Shown here: positions 12,311-24,441 of the stretch, one piece after another
Position numbering within the stretch: position 1 is the stretch's first letter
Layout: every line of letters begins with the position of its first letter
Source: Endomychus coccineus
Taxonomy: Eukaryota > Arthropoda > Insecta > Coleoptera > Endomychidae
Assembly: GCA_958510875.1 (NCBI GenBank)
Contig: OY294070.1
Span: 43,042,306-43,106,305 of the forward strand
Length of the DNA: 64,000 bases
Direction: 5' to 3'
Program-made: the position numbers and the translations under genes
The notes under the pieces: generated by a model
What the model was told of the DNA's origin: nothing
Database searches by the model: none
The model's input: the letters and a program-made list of their open reading frames with translations, nothing else

Positions 12311-12464
12311 AGTTTTTCGCTTATATATCGCATACTTCCGTGACCGTGAGTATTGTTCTTATTTGCAATTTATCTCAATTTATACTATAAACTTTATATG
12401 TATTCTTTTCTAGAAATGAACTTATTATTATTATCATTATTATATTCCCATTCCTCCTAAATTT

Positions 12465-12555
12465 AATTTTTTGTTAGTGTGATAAACTTTCTTGAAAAAT
12501 GGTGTGATCTGTACTTAAAATATGTTCTGCTAATGCGAATTCTTCACCTTTTCAA
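12465..12555 (-). pseudogene. PLE family B GIY-YIG tail fragment
   Basis: The segment GTGATAAACTTTCTTGA...TGGTGTGATCTGTA matches the minus-strand coding piece seen at 61190-61215 and 62650-62690 (ILNTGHTISQESLSLL-like). It is only about 90 bp long. Confidence 0.65.
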
Positions 12556-15489
12556 GTATTTTGGCACCTCATTACTGATTTCTAATGAGGAAGAAACAAT
12601 AATTATTTAAGTAGTTACCTCCAACAATACTTGAGTGATGGCAATGACAAATTCACATTAAATTGGCAATGAACAGAACTAATTTACAACAAAAATGAGA
12701 CAATTAATACAATATTTAATTTGCAAAAATCAATTTCTTCCAAAGGTGATGCTAACTTAACGATGAACATGACATAACCAGAGATTTTTCCATTGCCACC
12801 AATTTGCAACAGAAACGTGTCAATTAATACACTATTTAAACCATTGTTTCCAATTGGTAACTTTACTTCGAATTTAACATTTTCAATTCAGAAATTCGTT
12901 TAATTCACAACAACTTTGCGCAAAGAAGTACTGTAAACTTGGCATGATCAGCCCTTAAAATAATTGAAGAACCACAATTTGTTTCATTGCATAACTAATT
13001 TGCAACAAAATAGCTACAATTTATCAATATTCGCGGTGTCTAATGTGAACTCATCAAGTTCATTATTTAACAATAACGCACTGTATGAAGGAGCAATTGT
13101 TATTATATTATTAATATTATTCAAAAAATTTTGCGTTTTATTCATAGTTCATCATTTCATTTGTAACGAATTGACTTCTAGTAAACGCAGAAACTCGAGA
13201 ATTATTTAATACATTCAATTTATTTTTTTAATCATTCACAGAGAGAAATCACGTCTACGATGTATTGAAGATGAAGAATTAATTGTATATTCAATGATAT
13301 CTATATTTAATTTTGATATAATAATATTTTATGTTAGTTTATGTTAGTTAGTGAGTAAAAACGCGGACAAAATGTGTTCATTATAATTCATTCTTCGAAT
13401 ACCTAGAATCATTATCACAATTTTTCTTAGGTACCAGAATCAAATGATTCTGTTGCATCGTTCACATTCAGAAATTAATGAATGAGTTGAATAAGTGTGA
13501 AGAGTAAATAGCAATAATATAAATTTTTCAACTTACCCAGATATTAATTAAAGAATCCAAATCGCAAGGAATCACATACCTTGACTTTCGAGTCACTATC
13601 ACCCTTTAATTGAATTTCAGATTTGAACATATTATGTGAATGAAAGGAACTATTCATCCCCCACCACGTTTTGCCAAAAATTCAATGTCGATGGATGTTG
13701 TGTTACGGCTTCATCGATTTATGCAGTGAACATCTAGAACGCCTTGACATAGGCAGCCAAACGTCACCTTTATCACACTATGTATTAAACGGCGCAGTGA
13801 CGCATGCAGGGCCGTACTTATCAATGTCATGTAAGTGTTCATGATCTCAGCAAAGGAATTCGGGCGAAGTACAAACAAACCCTATTAAAAGGTCTAATGT
13901 TTCATTTAACTTTGTTACTTCCCAGTTTTCTTTGCACAGAATTAAACTTGCATTTGCACAAAATAAAATTGTTTTTCTCACTCATTAGATTTGTCATAGT
14001 TTGCATTTAACACGAATAATAATAAGAATGTGTCTACAGTAACACGAATTTGTTGTAATATGCGACGTAAACAACCAGTTGGTATATTTACGATGACGTT
14101 ATGTGAATATTCAATAATATAAAAAACTGTATCAAATATATTATGAAGATCCTTATTTATCAGTTAGCATCCGAAGCAAGGCACGTCTTTACTTTGGAGT
14201 TCTTAAACTCATTCACTAACTTATGGGTTATATGTAGAGGGCACAAATGCCTATTTTATTTATTTAAGCGGTTTTTAAATATTTTGCCTTTTCTTTAATC
14301 CTTGTCAATTTATGCCTTTCTTCCATAGCATTTTTTCATACTTCAACAATACACATTCCTAAAATTATTAACCAAATAATATAATTATTATTTATTAGTA
14401 TTAGGTAAACAAATATACCTGCCACCCTCTACTTTTTATTATGTTTTATTGTGCCTAATCCAAGTGATCCTATAACCCTCAGTTTGCTTCACTAAGGGTT
14501 ATTGAAATTTATTATATTTTTCGTAAATTTCATTTTTTGTTGTCCGAGATGGGAATGGGAAATTGAGAGGACCCTTTCAAAGAGCCTTCTTGTAAGGATG
14601 GGAGTGATGAAAAATTTTGCAAGGAGATCTCTTGGCTTTTTTTAGATATTTGATAACAAATCGAATCCAATCACTCAATGGGAGAGTTATGACTTGATTT
14701 CAGATGTAAAAGCACCATGGTTCCTTCCTATTCAAATGCGACTGAATAGTTATGGAGGAATTTCAAACATAACTGTCCTCAGTTATAAGTGGTGGAATGT
14801 TGAGAATTGTCATGATTGAATAATATCTTACACTTCTTAAAATAATCCACTAGTTCGTGAGGGAGTCGTAAATTGTCGAAACTTTCATAATAGAGAGTAT
14901 CACCAACTGTCTTAAACCCAATCCAGAGGCTACCTTCATTGTCTGATATATCTAAATTAACTCTTCTGAAACGGGGAGCTCTCGTAGATCGAGGTCTTTT
15001 GTGTGGGTTTACCGATAGTTCTTGGATTTATATCAAAATATAGCCCGAGTCCTTTGTGGTATTTCTTCATATACATTAAGGTTGGCTACCGGTCATATCT
15101 AGGATTAATTATCAATGATTGAAGTGGCCATCAGAAAACCCTGAAAAGTACGCCGCAAGGGGGCACCATTCTAAATTCAAGTTGTTTCTAGTCCAATAGA
15201 ACAACCATCAATATATTTGTTCGGTTCCTTTGTTTTCACTTCAGTTTTGTTGTTCTTGTCTGCAGGTCAAGAGAGGTTAAGTTCAATTGAAAGACGTTTT
15301 TGCTCTGATATGAATTTGAGCAAGTTTAAAAATTTTGTTGATAAGAATATGTGCTCTAAATTAAGTGCGTAGATCCGTTTTGCCATTTCCTTTCTCGCCT
15401 TAATGCGTCCACAAACTAGTTTGTAGAGTGGTGTCAAAATTGTTGAACCAACATGCTACACCTTTTTCTTATTTCTAATGATTAAATGA
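12556..15489. other. AT-rich non-coding with degenerate repeats
   Basis: No supported gene. Positions 12650-13070 contain three diverged copies of a CCATTGC-AACTAATTTGCAACAAAA-like segment (near 12660, 12790 and 12980), suggesting an old tandem repeat. A small hairpin sits near 14475-14500 (AACCCTCAG/CTAAGGGTT). I see nothing else. Confidence 0.4.
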
Positions 15490-15725
15490 AAGAACAATTA
15501 CTATAAATAAGAAATAATCATCCTTGTTCACTAAAAATACGGCGGTTTAAGTACTGAGAACCTTTCGACTACCAAGTATCCATTATCAGAGTTTACTCTG
15601 ATGTTCGCTATAAATAACAAATATTCACCCTTATCCACTAAAAATGTTCTCAAAGTGATGAGAATCTTTCAGCTACCAAGTAGCCATCATCAGAGTCAAC
15701 TATATTATAAATCCAAATGTGCCTG
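15490..15725 (-). mobile_element. Two tandem PLE family B terminal repeats with hammerhead cores
   Basis: Two head-to-tail copies, at about 15500-15597 and 15605-15725. On the minus strand the first reads CUGAUAA-U-GGAUACUUGGUAGUC-GAAA (G8 mutated to A with C3 kept), and the second CUGAUGA-U-GGCUACUUGGUAGCU-GAAA. Each is followed by a GUUCUC or AUUCUC cleavage-type segment. In the second copy stem I pairs poorly. Tandem terminal repeats are a known PLE arrangement. Confidence 0.75.
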
Positions 15726-15998
15726 TTTGAATACTATTTGGGGATGATAATGTAAACAAAATGTTACACTCTATTGGAGAGAAATCGGAATTTAATGAAT
15801 CGCTTTTTTGTTTATACATTTACATCCCTTCTAAATTACCTATTTTGTTCGTACTGTGTCTCAAAAGTGATAAACTTCCTTGGGAAATGGTGTGACCTGT
15901 ATTCAAAATATTTTCGGCTTACGTTGATCTTTCACCATTATTTCTCTTTATATGGGCAAAATGCTCTTTATACCGAGTTAGAATATTCCTTTTAGTCT
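15726..15998 (-). pseudogene. PLE family B GIY-YIG C-terminal relic
   Basis: Minus-strand remnant of the same coding end as 58512-58778: HILNTGHTISQ-like, SLLKHSTDKYL-like and MEMDKRKS-like segments in broken frames. It lies upstream of the two terminal repeats just as in the better copies, so this is the 3' end of one PLE. Confidence 0.7.
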
Positions 15999-16110
15999 CC
16001 TTTAACTGTATTTTTAGTGGATAAGGGTGATTATTTTTTATTTATAGTGTTAATGGATCCACAGTGTGAACTCTTTTATAGTTGATTAAAGAACAATTAC
16101 TCTATGATTT

Positions 16111-16236
16111 TATATCACTTTCAACGTTCCTATAGTTTCAACACTGAAGTGCCATTATCAAGCAGATACAAAAGTTTTGTATCTGTTCGATAAAGGTACT
16201 TCGGTGTTGGATGTATAGTAACGTTTTCAAGTTATC
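16111..16236. repeat. Short foldback with hammerhead-like core
   Basis: Imperfect palindrome centred near 16176. The left arm on the minus strand reads UUGAUAA-UGGCACUUCAGUGUU-GAAAC, the same variant core as at 39482 and 41653. The right arm is decayed (CGATAAA, GGTGTTGGA). I could not find a pairing stem I and NUH site, and no direct flanking repeats are clear. Confidence 0.55.
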
Positions 16237-16689
16237 ATTAAACGTGGTATGGAAACAAAGGCGAGTTAGAAAAAAATGTTCTATCTCCTGCATATTGTTG
16301 TAGAGGAAACGACATATATGCGGGAGATATATTTAACTAATTTGATGATTGGAATTTTGAAAGAAAATTCGTCAAGCAGATTCTATTCAATTGCTGTCAA
16401 GGAACTAGAAAAAACCAACAATTCAACTATTACCGTAATAGTTTAGCAAATCTATCCTTAACTAATGCTTTTACATTTGACAAAATAATACGTATAATAT
16501 ATTATAACCAGCAGCTTTTTTAGGCTAGCTTAATTAAAAAACTATAGTTGTGTTGCCCACGGTGTTAATATAATTGCTGATGAGATGCCAAATGAGTTCG
16601 CATTATTGAATGACTTCGTCATTCTTGTGTAAATTTTCAAAGTTTTGGAAAAATATTCGTGTGATTGGATGTATCCATAGGTGCATAAA

Positions 16690-17701
16690 TGAATGTAAAA
16701 ATAATTACTTTCAAGATGGACACTTAACTTTTGAAGAAATACACCAGGCTGAAATGTTATTGTAGATTATGCTTAAAAAATCGGTATTTTCGAAGGTGGA
16801 AGAAATAATTAAAGGGATTAAAGTTTTTAAAGAAGACTGTTTTATTAAATTGAAGACGAAACAGATCAATCGTCAAGATACCAAGGATATTAGAATGCCT
16901 ATTTTGTTGCCAAACTCGCACGTGCAGGTAGATCAATTAATGAGAAATTATCTTGAGAAATATGAACATGGTGGGATTCAATTCCTAATGGCGAAACTAC
17001 GAGAACGATATTGGATTCTTCAAGGACGATGAGTAATAAGAAAAATTGTCAAGTCTTGTGTGATTTACAGAAGATTCTCTGCTAAATCTGTAGAAGCACT
17101 TGTTGCTCCATTACCTGAAAACAAAATTTAAAATGCCAAAGCTGTCGAAATTGTTGGTATTGATTTAGCTGGACCGTTATTTCTGAAAGGACAGATGGGT
17201 TGTTCTATATACATGTGCAGTTTACCGTTGTGTACACTTAGAATTAGTTAAGTATATGGGAACATTGGACTTCCTGTCATCATTAAAGAGATTCATCAGT
17301 AAGATAGGAAGGTTTTGTGTGATGTATAGTGATAATGAAACAAACTTCGTTGGAACAGGAGGAAAATTGACTGGATGGAAGCTGAAGCTCAGACTCAATA
17401 CTTGGGCATATTGATATAAAGAAGTGAAGAAAAAACCTGCGAAGAGCCTAAAGTTGGTGACGTAGTGTTGGTAGGCTCCGATAATAAAAAAAAAAGGCTG
17501 GATTGGCCTATGGCAATCATTTTGGAGTTTATTCCTGGTCGAGATGAAATTAACCGTGTGGCATGGATTGAAACTACTGATGGTGGTAAGATATTACGTC
17601 CTGTCTAACGTTTATATAAACTGGAGGTTGATGAACCAGTGCCTGGTTCTGATGAATTATTAGAAAAAGTCAAGGGAAACCACATACAGCAAAAGAAGTA
17701 A
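16690..17701 (+). pseudogene. BEL/Pao retrotransposon integrase relic
   Basis: In order: GHLTFEEIHQAEMLL; then a frame with PNSHVQVDQLMRNY..YEHGGIQFL (His-His part of the integrase zinc finger); VKSCVIYRR (one Cys of the pair lost); VGIDLAGPLFLKGQ (first catalytic Asp); YSDNETNFVG (second catalytic Asp); and a C-terminal VGDVVLVGSDN..RLDWPMAII..GKILRPV block as in DUF5641 of Pao integrases. Several stops and frameshifts make it non-functional. AATAAA at about 17876 could be the old polyadenylation signal. No LTR is recognisable next to it. Confidence 0.8.
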
Positions 17702-18239
17702 TTGTTTGGGAAAAGTGAAAACTAAAATTATAAAATTATTTTGTTTCCACAAAATGAAGTAAGAGTGAGTTGTGTAATTTCATGTTTTTTAACATCATTC
17801 CTAAATTGTGAAATGTTCTATAAGATAGATTTGGTATTTATTTGCATAGAAAATGAGAATTGTAATGAATGTCAGAATAAATATAGATTGTCAGAAAAAG
17901 TACGTCAATATCTTTTTTAAAGGATTCAGTTTAGCCTGATTTAACTTTGTGAGATACTTTCAAACGAGTAGTTTGATTGAATATCTCTAAAAGTTTTCTT
18001 CTATAACGAAAATATCCCTGGTAGTCCAGGCATTTAAGGAGGAAAATCGACGATTTTTTTCCAAACTTCCGCGAGGTCTAATTTTTGTCTATTCTAATGT
18101 ATTTTGACACGCTGAACATGATGGTGTAGTTTACATTTGGATTAACACTGTGCTCGAAAAACTATGGCCATTTTTTGGAACCAAATAGATAATAGATAGA
18201 TATTGAAATATCCGATATTCTGTAGTAGTCAGTAAATTT
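17702..18239. other. Non-coding flank, nothing recognised
   Basis: Follows the integrase relic. No LTR ends could be defined. Confidence 0.35.
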
Positions 18240-18660
18240 GTTACAGAGTACAATTGAGTTCATCCCGTCAGGTTTGACCGCGCAGCGATACATTTTACGT
18301 TTTGAATCCACAGGTCATCAGATTCAAGTAATTGTACGGTGTCCGAGAGTGGATATCTTTGAACGAAAGGAGCCTCGTCTTCGATATATTTGTGCACGCT
18401 TTGTCAATCCGGAAGCATAAGCTGGAGTGGTTGTGTGTTTGAGTATTGTAACAACCCTTTTGCCGTATGTGAAGCCCCGGCCGAGGGTGGAGGGATTATT
18501 GCAGATACGATAGTTGGGGTTTGTGAATGCTGTATCAATCCTGGAAGTATAAGCCCCGATTGTCTGAAATCTGAATGTGTGAGGTGTATGAAATCTAATG
18601 TTACCGGGGAACTCGTTGATAGCATAGGGCTGTGAATAGTAAAACGACTTTGACAGAATA
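18240..18660. repeat. GC-richer segment with internal duplication, unassigned
   Basis: Noticeably richer in GC than its neighbours. Two diverged copies of a TTTGTG-A-GCT-T-TCAATCC-GGAAG-ATAAGC segment lie near 18389-18425 and 18519-18560, about 130 bp apart. Open frames exist on both strands, including one rich in cysteine, but they mirror the duplication and show no known domain. It may be a piece of an LTR; this is not established. Confidence 0.35.
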
Positions 18661-18895
18661 AACTCAGTCAAATTACTATCCGAATATACGTAAAAATCTG
18701 ATATCGTACGATCGCAAACCTAGAAGAGTCCGATCCGGCCTCATATATCTGTTTGATATATCGTAGTTTGTTGTGAACATTGCAACTGATAATGCTATCC
18801 GAATAATTACCGTACGCCCGCTTATTACTCTAGTTACTGCTTGGTTAGTTAGTTGAATAGAAATTGAAGAACGACCATATCGTAAAAAATAGATA

Positions 18896-18946
18896 TGTAA
18901 TGCAATGTTATGTAATGTACTGTAATGTAATGTAATGTAATGTAAT
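18896..18946. repeat. (TAATG)n microsatellite
   Basis: Pentanucleotide run just beyond the 3' end of the minus-strand LINE at 19030-20600. It may be that LINE's repetitive tail. Confidence 0.85.
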
Positions 18947-19029
18947 ACCGGCTTAATTAGGCAGAGTTCCCCAGCAATGTGGTGTTCTTCCACTCAACCT
19001 CACTAGTTTCACACAGTTTTAACAATGCT

Positions 19030-20600
19030 TTGATTACATTTTTAAACATATATTCACAAAGTGTAAATTGGAAAAAAGTATGACTTAACAAAGATACCTA
19101 TGTGGAATAATCATATATCAATTCCAGACATTTTAGCTTGTCTAACTTGTATATCATATTTGTGTCGGCTAGGTATTGTGATATTTGTTTCTTAAATTTT
19201 GGAATAGAAGTCAGTCTGATGTCTGATACATTGTACAAATGGCATTCAGAATATGTGAAAGATTTTATGAACATGTTGGAAAAACCAGATATGGAAAGAG
19301 TTTGTTGATACCTAATATTACGGGAATGAATCTGGTCACGAGTAATTGACTTATTGTGTAGGTACTCAGGACATTTGGTAGTCATTAGTTTTTTCGTAAA
19401 AATTGTTAAATATTTCGCTGCTTTATTTCAAAAATGAAACGTAAACAAGATTGTATTTTTTCGATCATTGTTGAGGTATAATATCTATCCAGCGCAGACC
19501 CATACACCACATCAGCGTAATCAAACCTAGAGAGTATTAAGAAACTACATAAAAGAACTTTTATGTTGCAAGGAAGACGGTCTTTGTACTTATAGAGATG
19601 TTCCAGTGTTCCGTAGCTCAACCTTACGATTCGATTAATGTGCTCTGTAAATTTGAGATCGCTATCTATAGTTACTCCTACATTTTTAGCAGAGGTTTTA
19701 ATCTCTAGCGTTCGATTTTTTATAACAATCGGGATACGTTAGTTTTCAATCTTTGACCCGTCGTTCCTTTTTCCAAAGTACAACACATATGATTTAGAAA
19801 GATCTATCGTTAGATTGTGTTCTTCAGCATACTGAATAAGGTTGTTCAAATCCTCGTTGATAAGGCGGATAGATTGGCTGCAAGACCCCAACCGAATTGA
19901 CCTGTACAGCTGCGTGTCATCTACATAAGAGTGTGTGTTGCAATGTCTCAAGGAATCAATGAGATCCCGTGTATATGTATTATATAAGAGGCCCCAGTAT
20001 ACAACCCTGTGGGACACCTTTAACAACGTTCAATCTTTCTGACACGCAATCGTCAAGCACCACCCGCTACGATCTATCGTCAAGGTAGTTTCCCATCATC
20101 CATACGGCTTGTTCACTGAATCCCACATATCCTAGTTTGGCACAAAGTAACTGGTGACTAATGGTGTTAAACGGCCTATTGAAATCTAATAAAATTAGGG
20201 CAGTCACCTGATCTGCATCAGTAGCTCTATTATGTCATCTACAATGTTAGTTAGTGCTGTGATGGTAGATCTGCTCCGGGTAAAGCCCGATTGTACTTTG
20301 GGTAGTTATGTTGTTGTCCTAAACGAATTTTGTTTATTTGAATTTGGATAGCCTTTTCCAGTACATTGGATAAAGCTGGTAGGATTCTTAGACCTCTAAT
20401 TTCAGACATGGTTGTCGGGTTATTTTTTTTTCGCTCTAGGAAGTACTCGAGCTTCTTTCCATTGCTTAGGAAAAACAGACTGTTCTAAACATGAGTTTAT
20501 CAAGTTAGTCAACAGCTATGTTATGTTGTAACCATTTTTCTTTAACCGATTGAGCTTATTTGCATTTCCACCTGGATCGATTGTTTGTGTCACCGTTTCA
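19030..20600 (-). pseudogene. Non-LTR retrotransposon (LINE) RT relic
   Basis: Minus-strand RT readable in pieces from high to low coordinates. SVFPKQWKEARVLP and SGFTRSRSTITALTN-like segments lie at about 20460-20270. LILLDFNRPFNTISHQLL (motif A region) is at about 20200-20140. VSHRVVYWGLLYNTYTRDL (decayed motif B, intact form VPQG..LGPLLY) is at 20020-19960. SYVDDTQLY (catalytic YxDD) is near 19925. DYADVVYGSAL and a C-terminal part run to 19098. Frameshifts occur between the blocks. The endonuclease is missing (5' truncation). The clade is uncertain, with Jockey or CR1 possible. Confidence 0.85.
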
Positions 20601-22749
20601 CTTAGTTATTTCTGCTCCATCGTTTGATGAGCTAAGTTATAATCAATTGTAATTGAAGTCTACAACTTTGATACTGTTCGTCTGCCGATTGGGCCCTAAT
20701 TATACTTCACTGTAGCTACCCTAGGGACAGGGCTATCTATAGGTAGCACCATGTCAAGCTTTGTGTGAGGACCCTAGTAGAAGTCCTCAAGGACGAGTAA
20801 ACCTTTAGAAAAATCTGGGGCCCGAGGAATTGACTTTTACTGCGGTAAGTAGTTTAGCGCAAAAATGACAAGGTACGTCATAAAATAATGATTTATCTGT
20901 TTCTTTCAGTCTCTTGGATACATTTTGTATATGCCACTAGCCGATGTTAACAAAACTGTCATGAAAGCGCCATATTACCGGAAGTACCTCAAGACAAAAT
21001 TTTTATTACACGTTCCCTTGAAATACGTCGATTGAAAATTTCTCATTTTTTGAAGAATGCTATTTTTTAAATACATTTTTCAAGCATCACGTTTGTTTTA
21101 TACTCGGTTCACTGTTTACTTTGCCTATGGATCACTGTGTCCACAATGTGGTCCACGGTGAACAAGTTTACAACATAAAAAAATTAATTCTTAAGGCATT
21201 TTAAATGTATTATTTTCAAACAACTAACCTATGCTTTTATTAATAATACTCTAAAATACACTCTAAAGAACTTAGCGGGCTTCTTTGATAAAACTTCGAC
21301 AATCACATCAATTAAGCTAAAAAATGGTTCGCTGTGAAACAGTTTACCCTACTTAAAATAATGGCCTCACTATCTAGACTGTAGACATAAATAGGTTTTA
21401 CCTTGTTTCTTTCCAGAATGCTTATCATGATATGTTGTTAGAGCAATATTATTATTATGCTACTTAAAGGTTTCTGTTTATTTATGTTATTTCAACTGAA
21501 CGTAATGACAAAACGCTGATTATAAGTATAACAATATTTGTTAATAAATCTAATACAATAGCTGTAATACATTTTTCTGCATGACGAAGGAACAAAACCA
21601 CATTAGGGAACTAACCGCAAGTTCAACCACTTAATACTATTTTGTTTCAATATTTTCCTACGTTCATATTATTTTTTGAGCTGAACTGAATTGTAGAAAA
21701 ATCCTGATATGCACTGATATGGGCAAAGAATTTACAGATTTCGCAACTTTTGTAACCATCGGAGGGTGCTTAAAATAAACAAAATAATGATAACTTTCGT
21801 TTATTAAATTTTTTGTGCCATTGGAGGGAGGCTTTTGCATGTATGTATTCTACTCGATCCCAAATGACATTATGTTCAGTGGGCATGGCACTATCATTGT
21901 ACAAATTATACTTCCGTTGCCGTCTATAAGAACGACATTTTTCCAATTAGTAAGTTTTTCGGTACTTCATCAGGTCCTACCAACTTCATTAATTGTATTC
22001 TAACTATTTTAGCAATTCCGATAGTGGAAGTTAGAGCTCGCAGTCTTTGTGTACCGTCAACACGATCGATTCGCATATATGATGAGACAGTAGTGCGATC
22101 ATGTGGTTTCTGACGCCACATAGTACCCTACGAGGACTGCTCCCTGTCTCGAATTCAACTAACGGTGCCTTGAGCGATATTAATCTTGGCAAGTCCAACT
22201 CTCGGCACGTGACTGTTCAGTTTGCGGTGTCTCTCGAACGTGTCGCGACCTTGGTGAAATAGGATCCTATAAATGTTTTCATAACTAAGACTGTTGATTT
22301 TTAATTTTGTAAAAATCACGAACATCCCTTTCCGCTATAGATTTTCAAAATCTTATGCGCATATCGCCAGCTATGCTAGAAGCATCAGAGAAACAACTAA
22401 ATTAAAACTGTTACTAGCTTGTACCTACTTATAATTACAAGAATGTGGAAAGAGTATCTGCCTTAACGTATTGTCTTTAGCTAACAACAGTTTAATTTAA
22501 TGGAGGATTAGAGGCACTTGGTACTATTTTCATTACAAACTCCTAAATATTTTAGGAACTTAAGAAAAATATGGTAAATAATTAGATAACATTCACCATA
22601 ACGCAATAAATAATGGATATGAGAAATCTTTAATAAATAAATAATTGAATGAGACATATGAGGCACGTCGGTTATAAGGAAACATAATTGTACTAGTATT
22701 TACATAGGAATGAAATACACACATTAGAGTCTAGATCCATCAGCATAAA
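20601..22749. other. Non-coding, nothing recognised
   Basis: No supported gene or RNA. The short frames around 21815-22121 overlap on both strands and have no domain signal. Confidence 0.4.
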
Positions 22750-23650
22750 GGCAACCTACAAAAAAATTACTTCGATTACATGAGAGTGAAATCTATAATG
22801 TCCGAGAAACATCGTGTGAGCCAGCAGTGGAATGTTGGAAGCGGAGATAGGCTTTCGAATTTTTCTTAAAGGTTTGGAGGTTATAGGCATAGGGAAAGAC
22901 CTCACTAGGCAAAGAGTTTCACAACTTCGCGGTTCGATAGAAAAATGAATACTGATAGAAAGAAGTTCGGCAGGTCTCGAGCTTGACAATGAAGAGATGA
23001 CTAGCTTCAGCGTCAGAATAGAAAATTAAGTTTCCGTGAAGCGGTTCTCGCAATGGACCTCATATATACAGTCAACTGTAAAGCTGTCGGCAGAACAGGT
23101 GGTCACTCCCAGCAGATCGTTGATATGGAGCAGAAACAAAGTCGGTGCCAAGATGAATCCGTGTAGATAACAGCGTTGATAGTCATTGTATCGGATGATA
23201 CTCCATTAACCACCCCATGGAGTGATCGATCTGAGAGAAAACTCGATAGTGAGCGACAAACCAATATGACGGAAATTTCCAAAGAAGGCTTTGGTGCCAG
23301 ACTCGGTCAAATGCTGCTAGAGATTCTCCATGTGTTTCAATAGATTTCTGCCATACATGTGTTAGGTATGTAGACAAGTAGGTCTCCCGTTTATCTCTGC
23401 TGACGAAAGCCATATTGCCGGTCATATAATTATTTGGAAGTGCCTTTCTTTCCTTTTTTTGGAATTGGTTGGACTCTAGCCGTCTACTTCCAGCAAGAAG
23501 GAAAGACACCAAGTTTGTATGAAAGGGTAAACAACCTGCAGAAAACTGGTGTTAATTCAGGGTCAAGATTCTGGAGGAATTTCAGTACTGAGTCATCAAT
23601 AGGAAATCTCGTTCTTATTTGTAGACATAACTCTTCATAGAAATCTAGAC
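22750..23650 (-). pseudogene. LINE RT relic (R1/Jockey-like)
   Basis: Read from high to low: SLAAFDRVWHQSLLWKFPSY (motif A; the usual form has SKAFDRVWH) at about 23320-23260. Then LAPTLFLLHINDLLG (motif B-like) at about 23150-23110, followed by CSADSFTVD where the usual YADD would lie. A C-terminal block, RTAKLCNSLPSEVFPYAYNL, lies at about 22935-22875 and matches the R.A.LWNSLP..VFP..Y.L end of such LINEs. It is broken by stops and truncated at its 5' end. Confidence 0.85.
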
Positions 23651-24441
23651 ACCTCTCCTTCAAACTTCATTCTTATTTTGAATGATTATTAGTTCACATT
23701 TTGCACCAATACACATTTCACTGATGTCTTTAAAGTTATTAGTGTCCCATAAATTTATATTTCTAATCTTTTCAAATTTATCTATATATTTCCGAGCTTA
23801 CACGTTATATCTTAGAAAACCTCATGTTTAATAAAGTTTTTTTTAGCAAAGTTGTGTACAGTTCTGTTATTTTATTTACAAGCTTATGTATCTTGGGTTG
23901 TTCACTTTGAAACTCTATATTCAATTTGTTGACCATGCTCAATACATAACTCAAAAAAATAAAATATAATTTGAATATATCGTTATTGAGGGCACTTAAT
24001 ATTGTTTTCAAATTTGTTGATTTGGTATCTTCAGTAGCAGCTGATGTGAAATGAAATATTAATGCTAGTCATTGTTGTAAAATTCGGTTGACAACATCTT
24101 CTAATGATAACCATCTGGTCTGGCTCATACGGAACATTTTATGTGGTTTCAAATTTTGGAATACTTTGCAGTTCGTGCATTTAGCGGACTATTTCACTCA
24201 TTCCATTTTTAGTGAGGAAGATTCCATAGCAACTCTCGTTTCACAGCGATAAAACATGCAAGCCGGCAAAACTTAGCAAGTTATTATTTCATCGATAATA
24301 TTTTGACATTTCTCACATTATTAGATAGCTTGGGAAATGAATACCATAAAGAAAACAAACAACGTTTAGTTAATCCATGATGAATACTTATTTGTCAAAT
24401 AGCGCAATACGTGTCAAAAAGTAGATTGGGGAATTCCAAGA
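23651..24441. other. 5' flank of the Crypton, nothing recognised
   Basis: AT-rich. No transposon end could be defined here, which fits Cryptons because they lack terminal inverted repeats. Confidence 0.4.

Noticed and set aside
18390..18635. Cysteine-rich 81-codon frame on the plus strand
   Set aside because: Overlaps equally long frames on the other strand, lacks a signal peptide and follows a DNA-level duplication; not supported as a secreted peptide.
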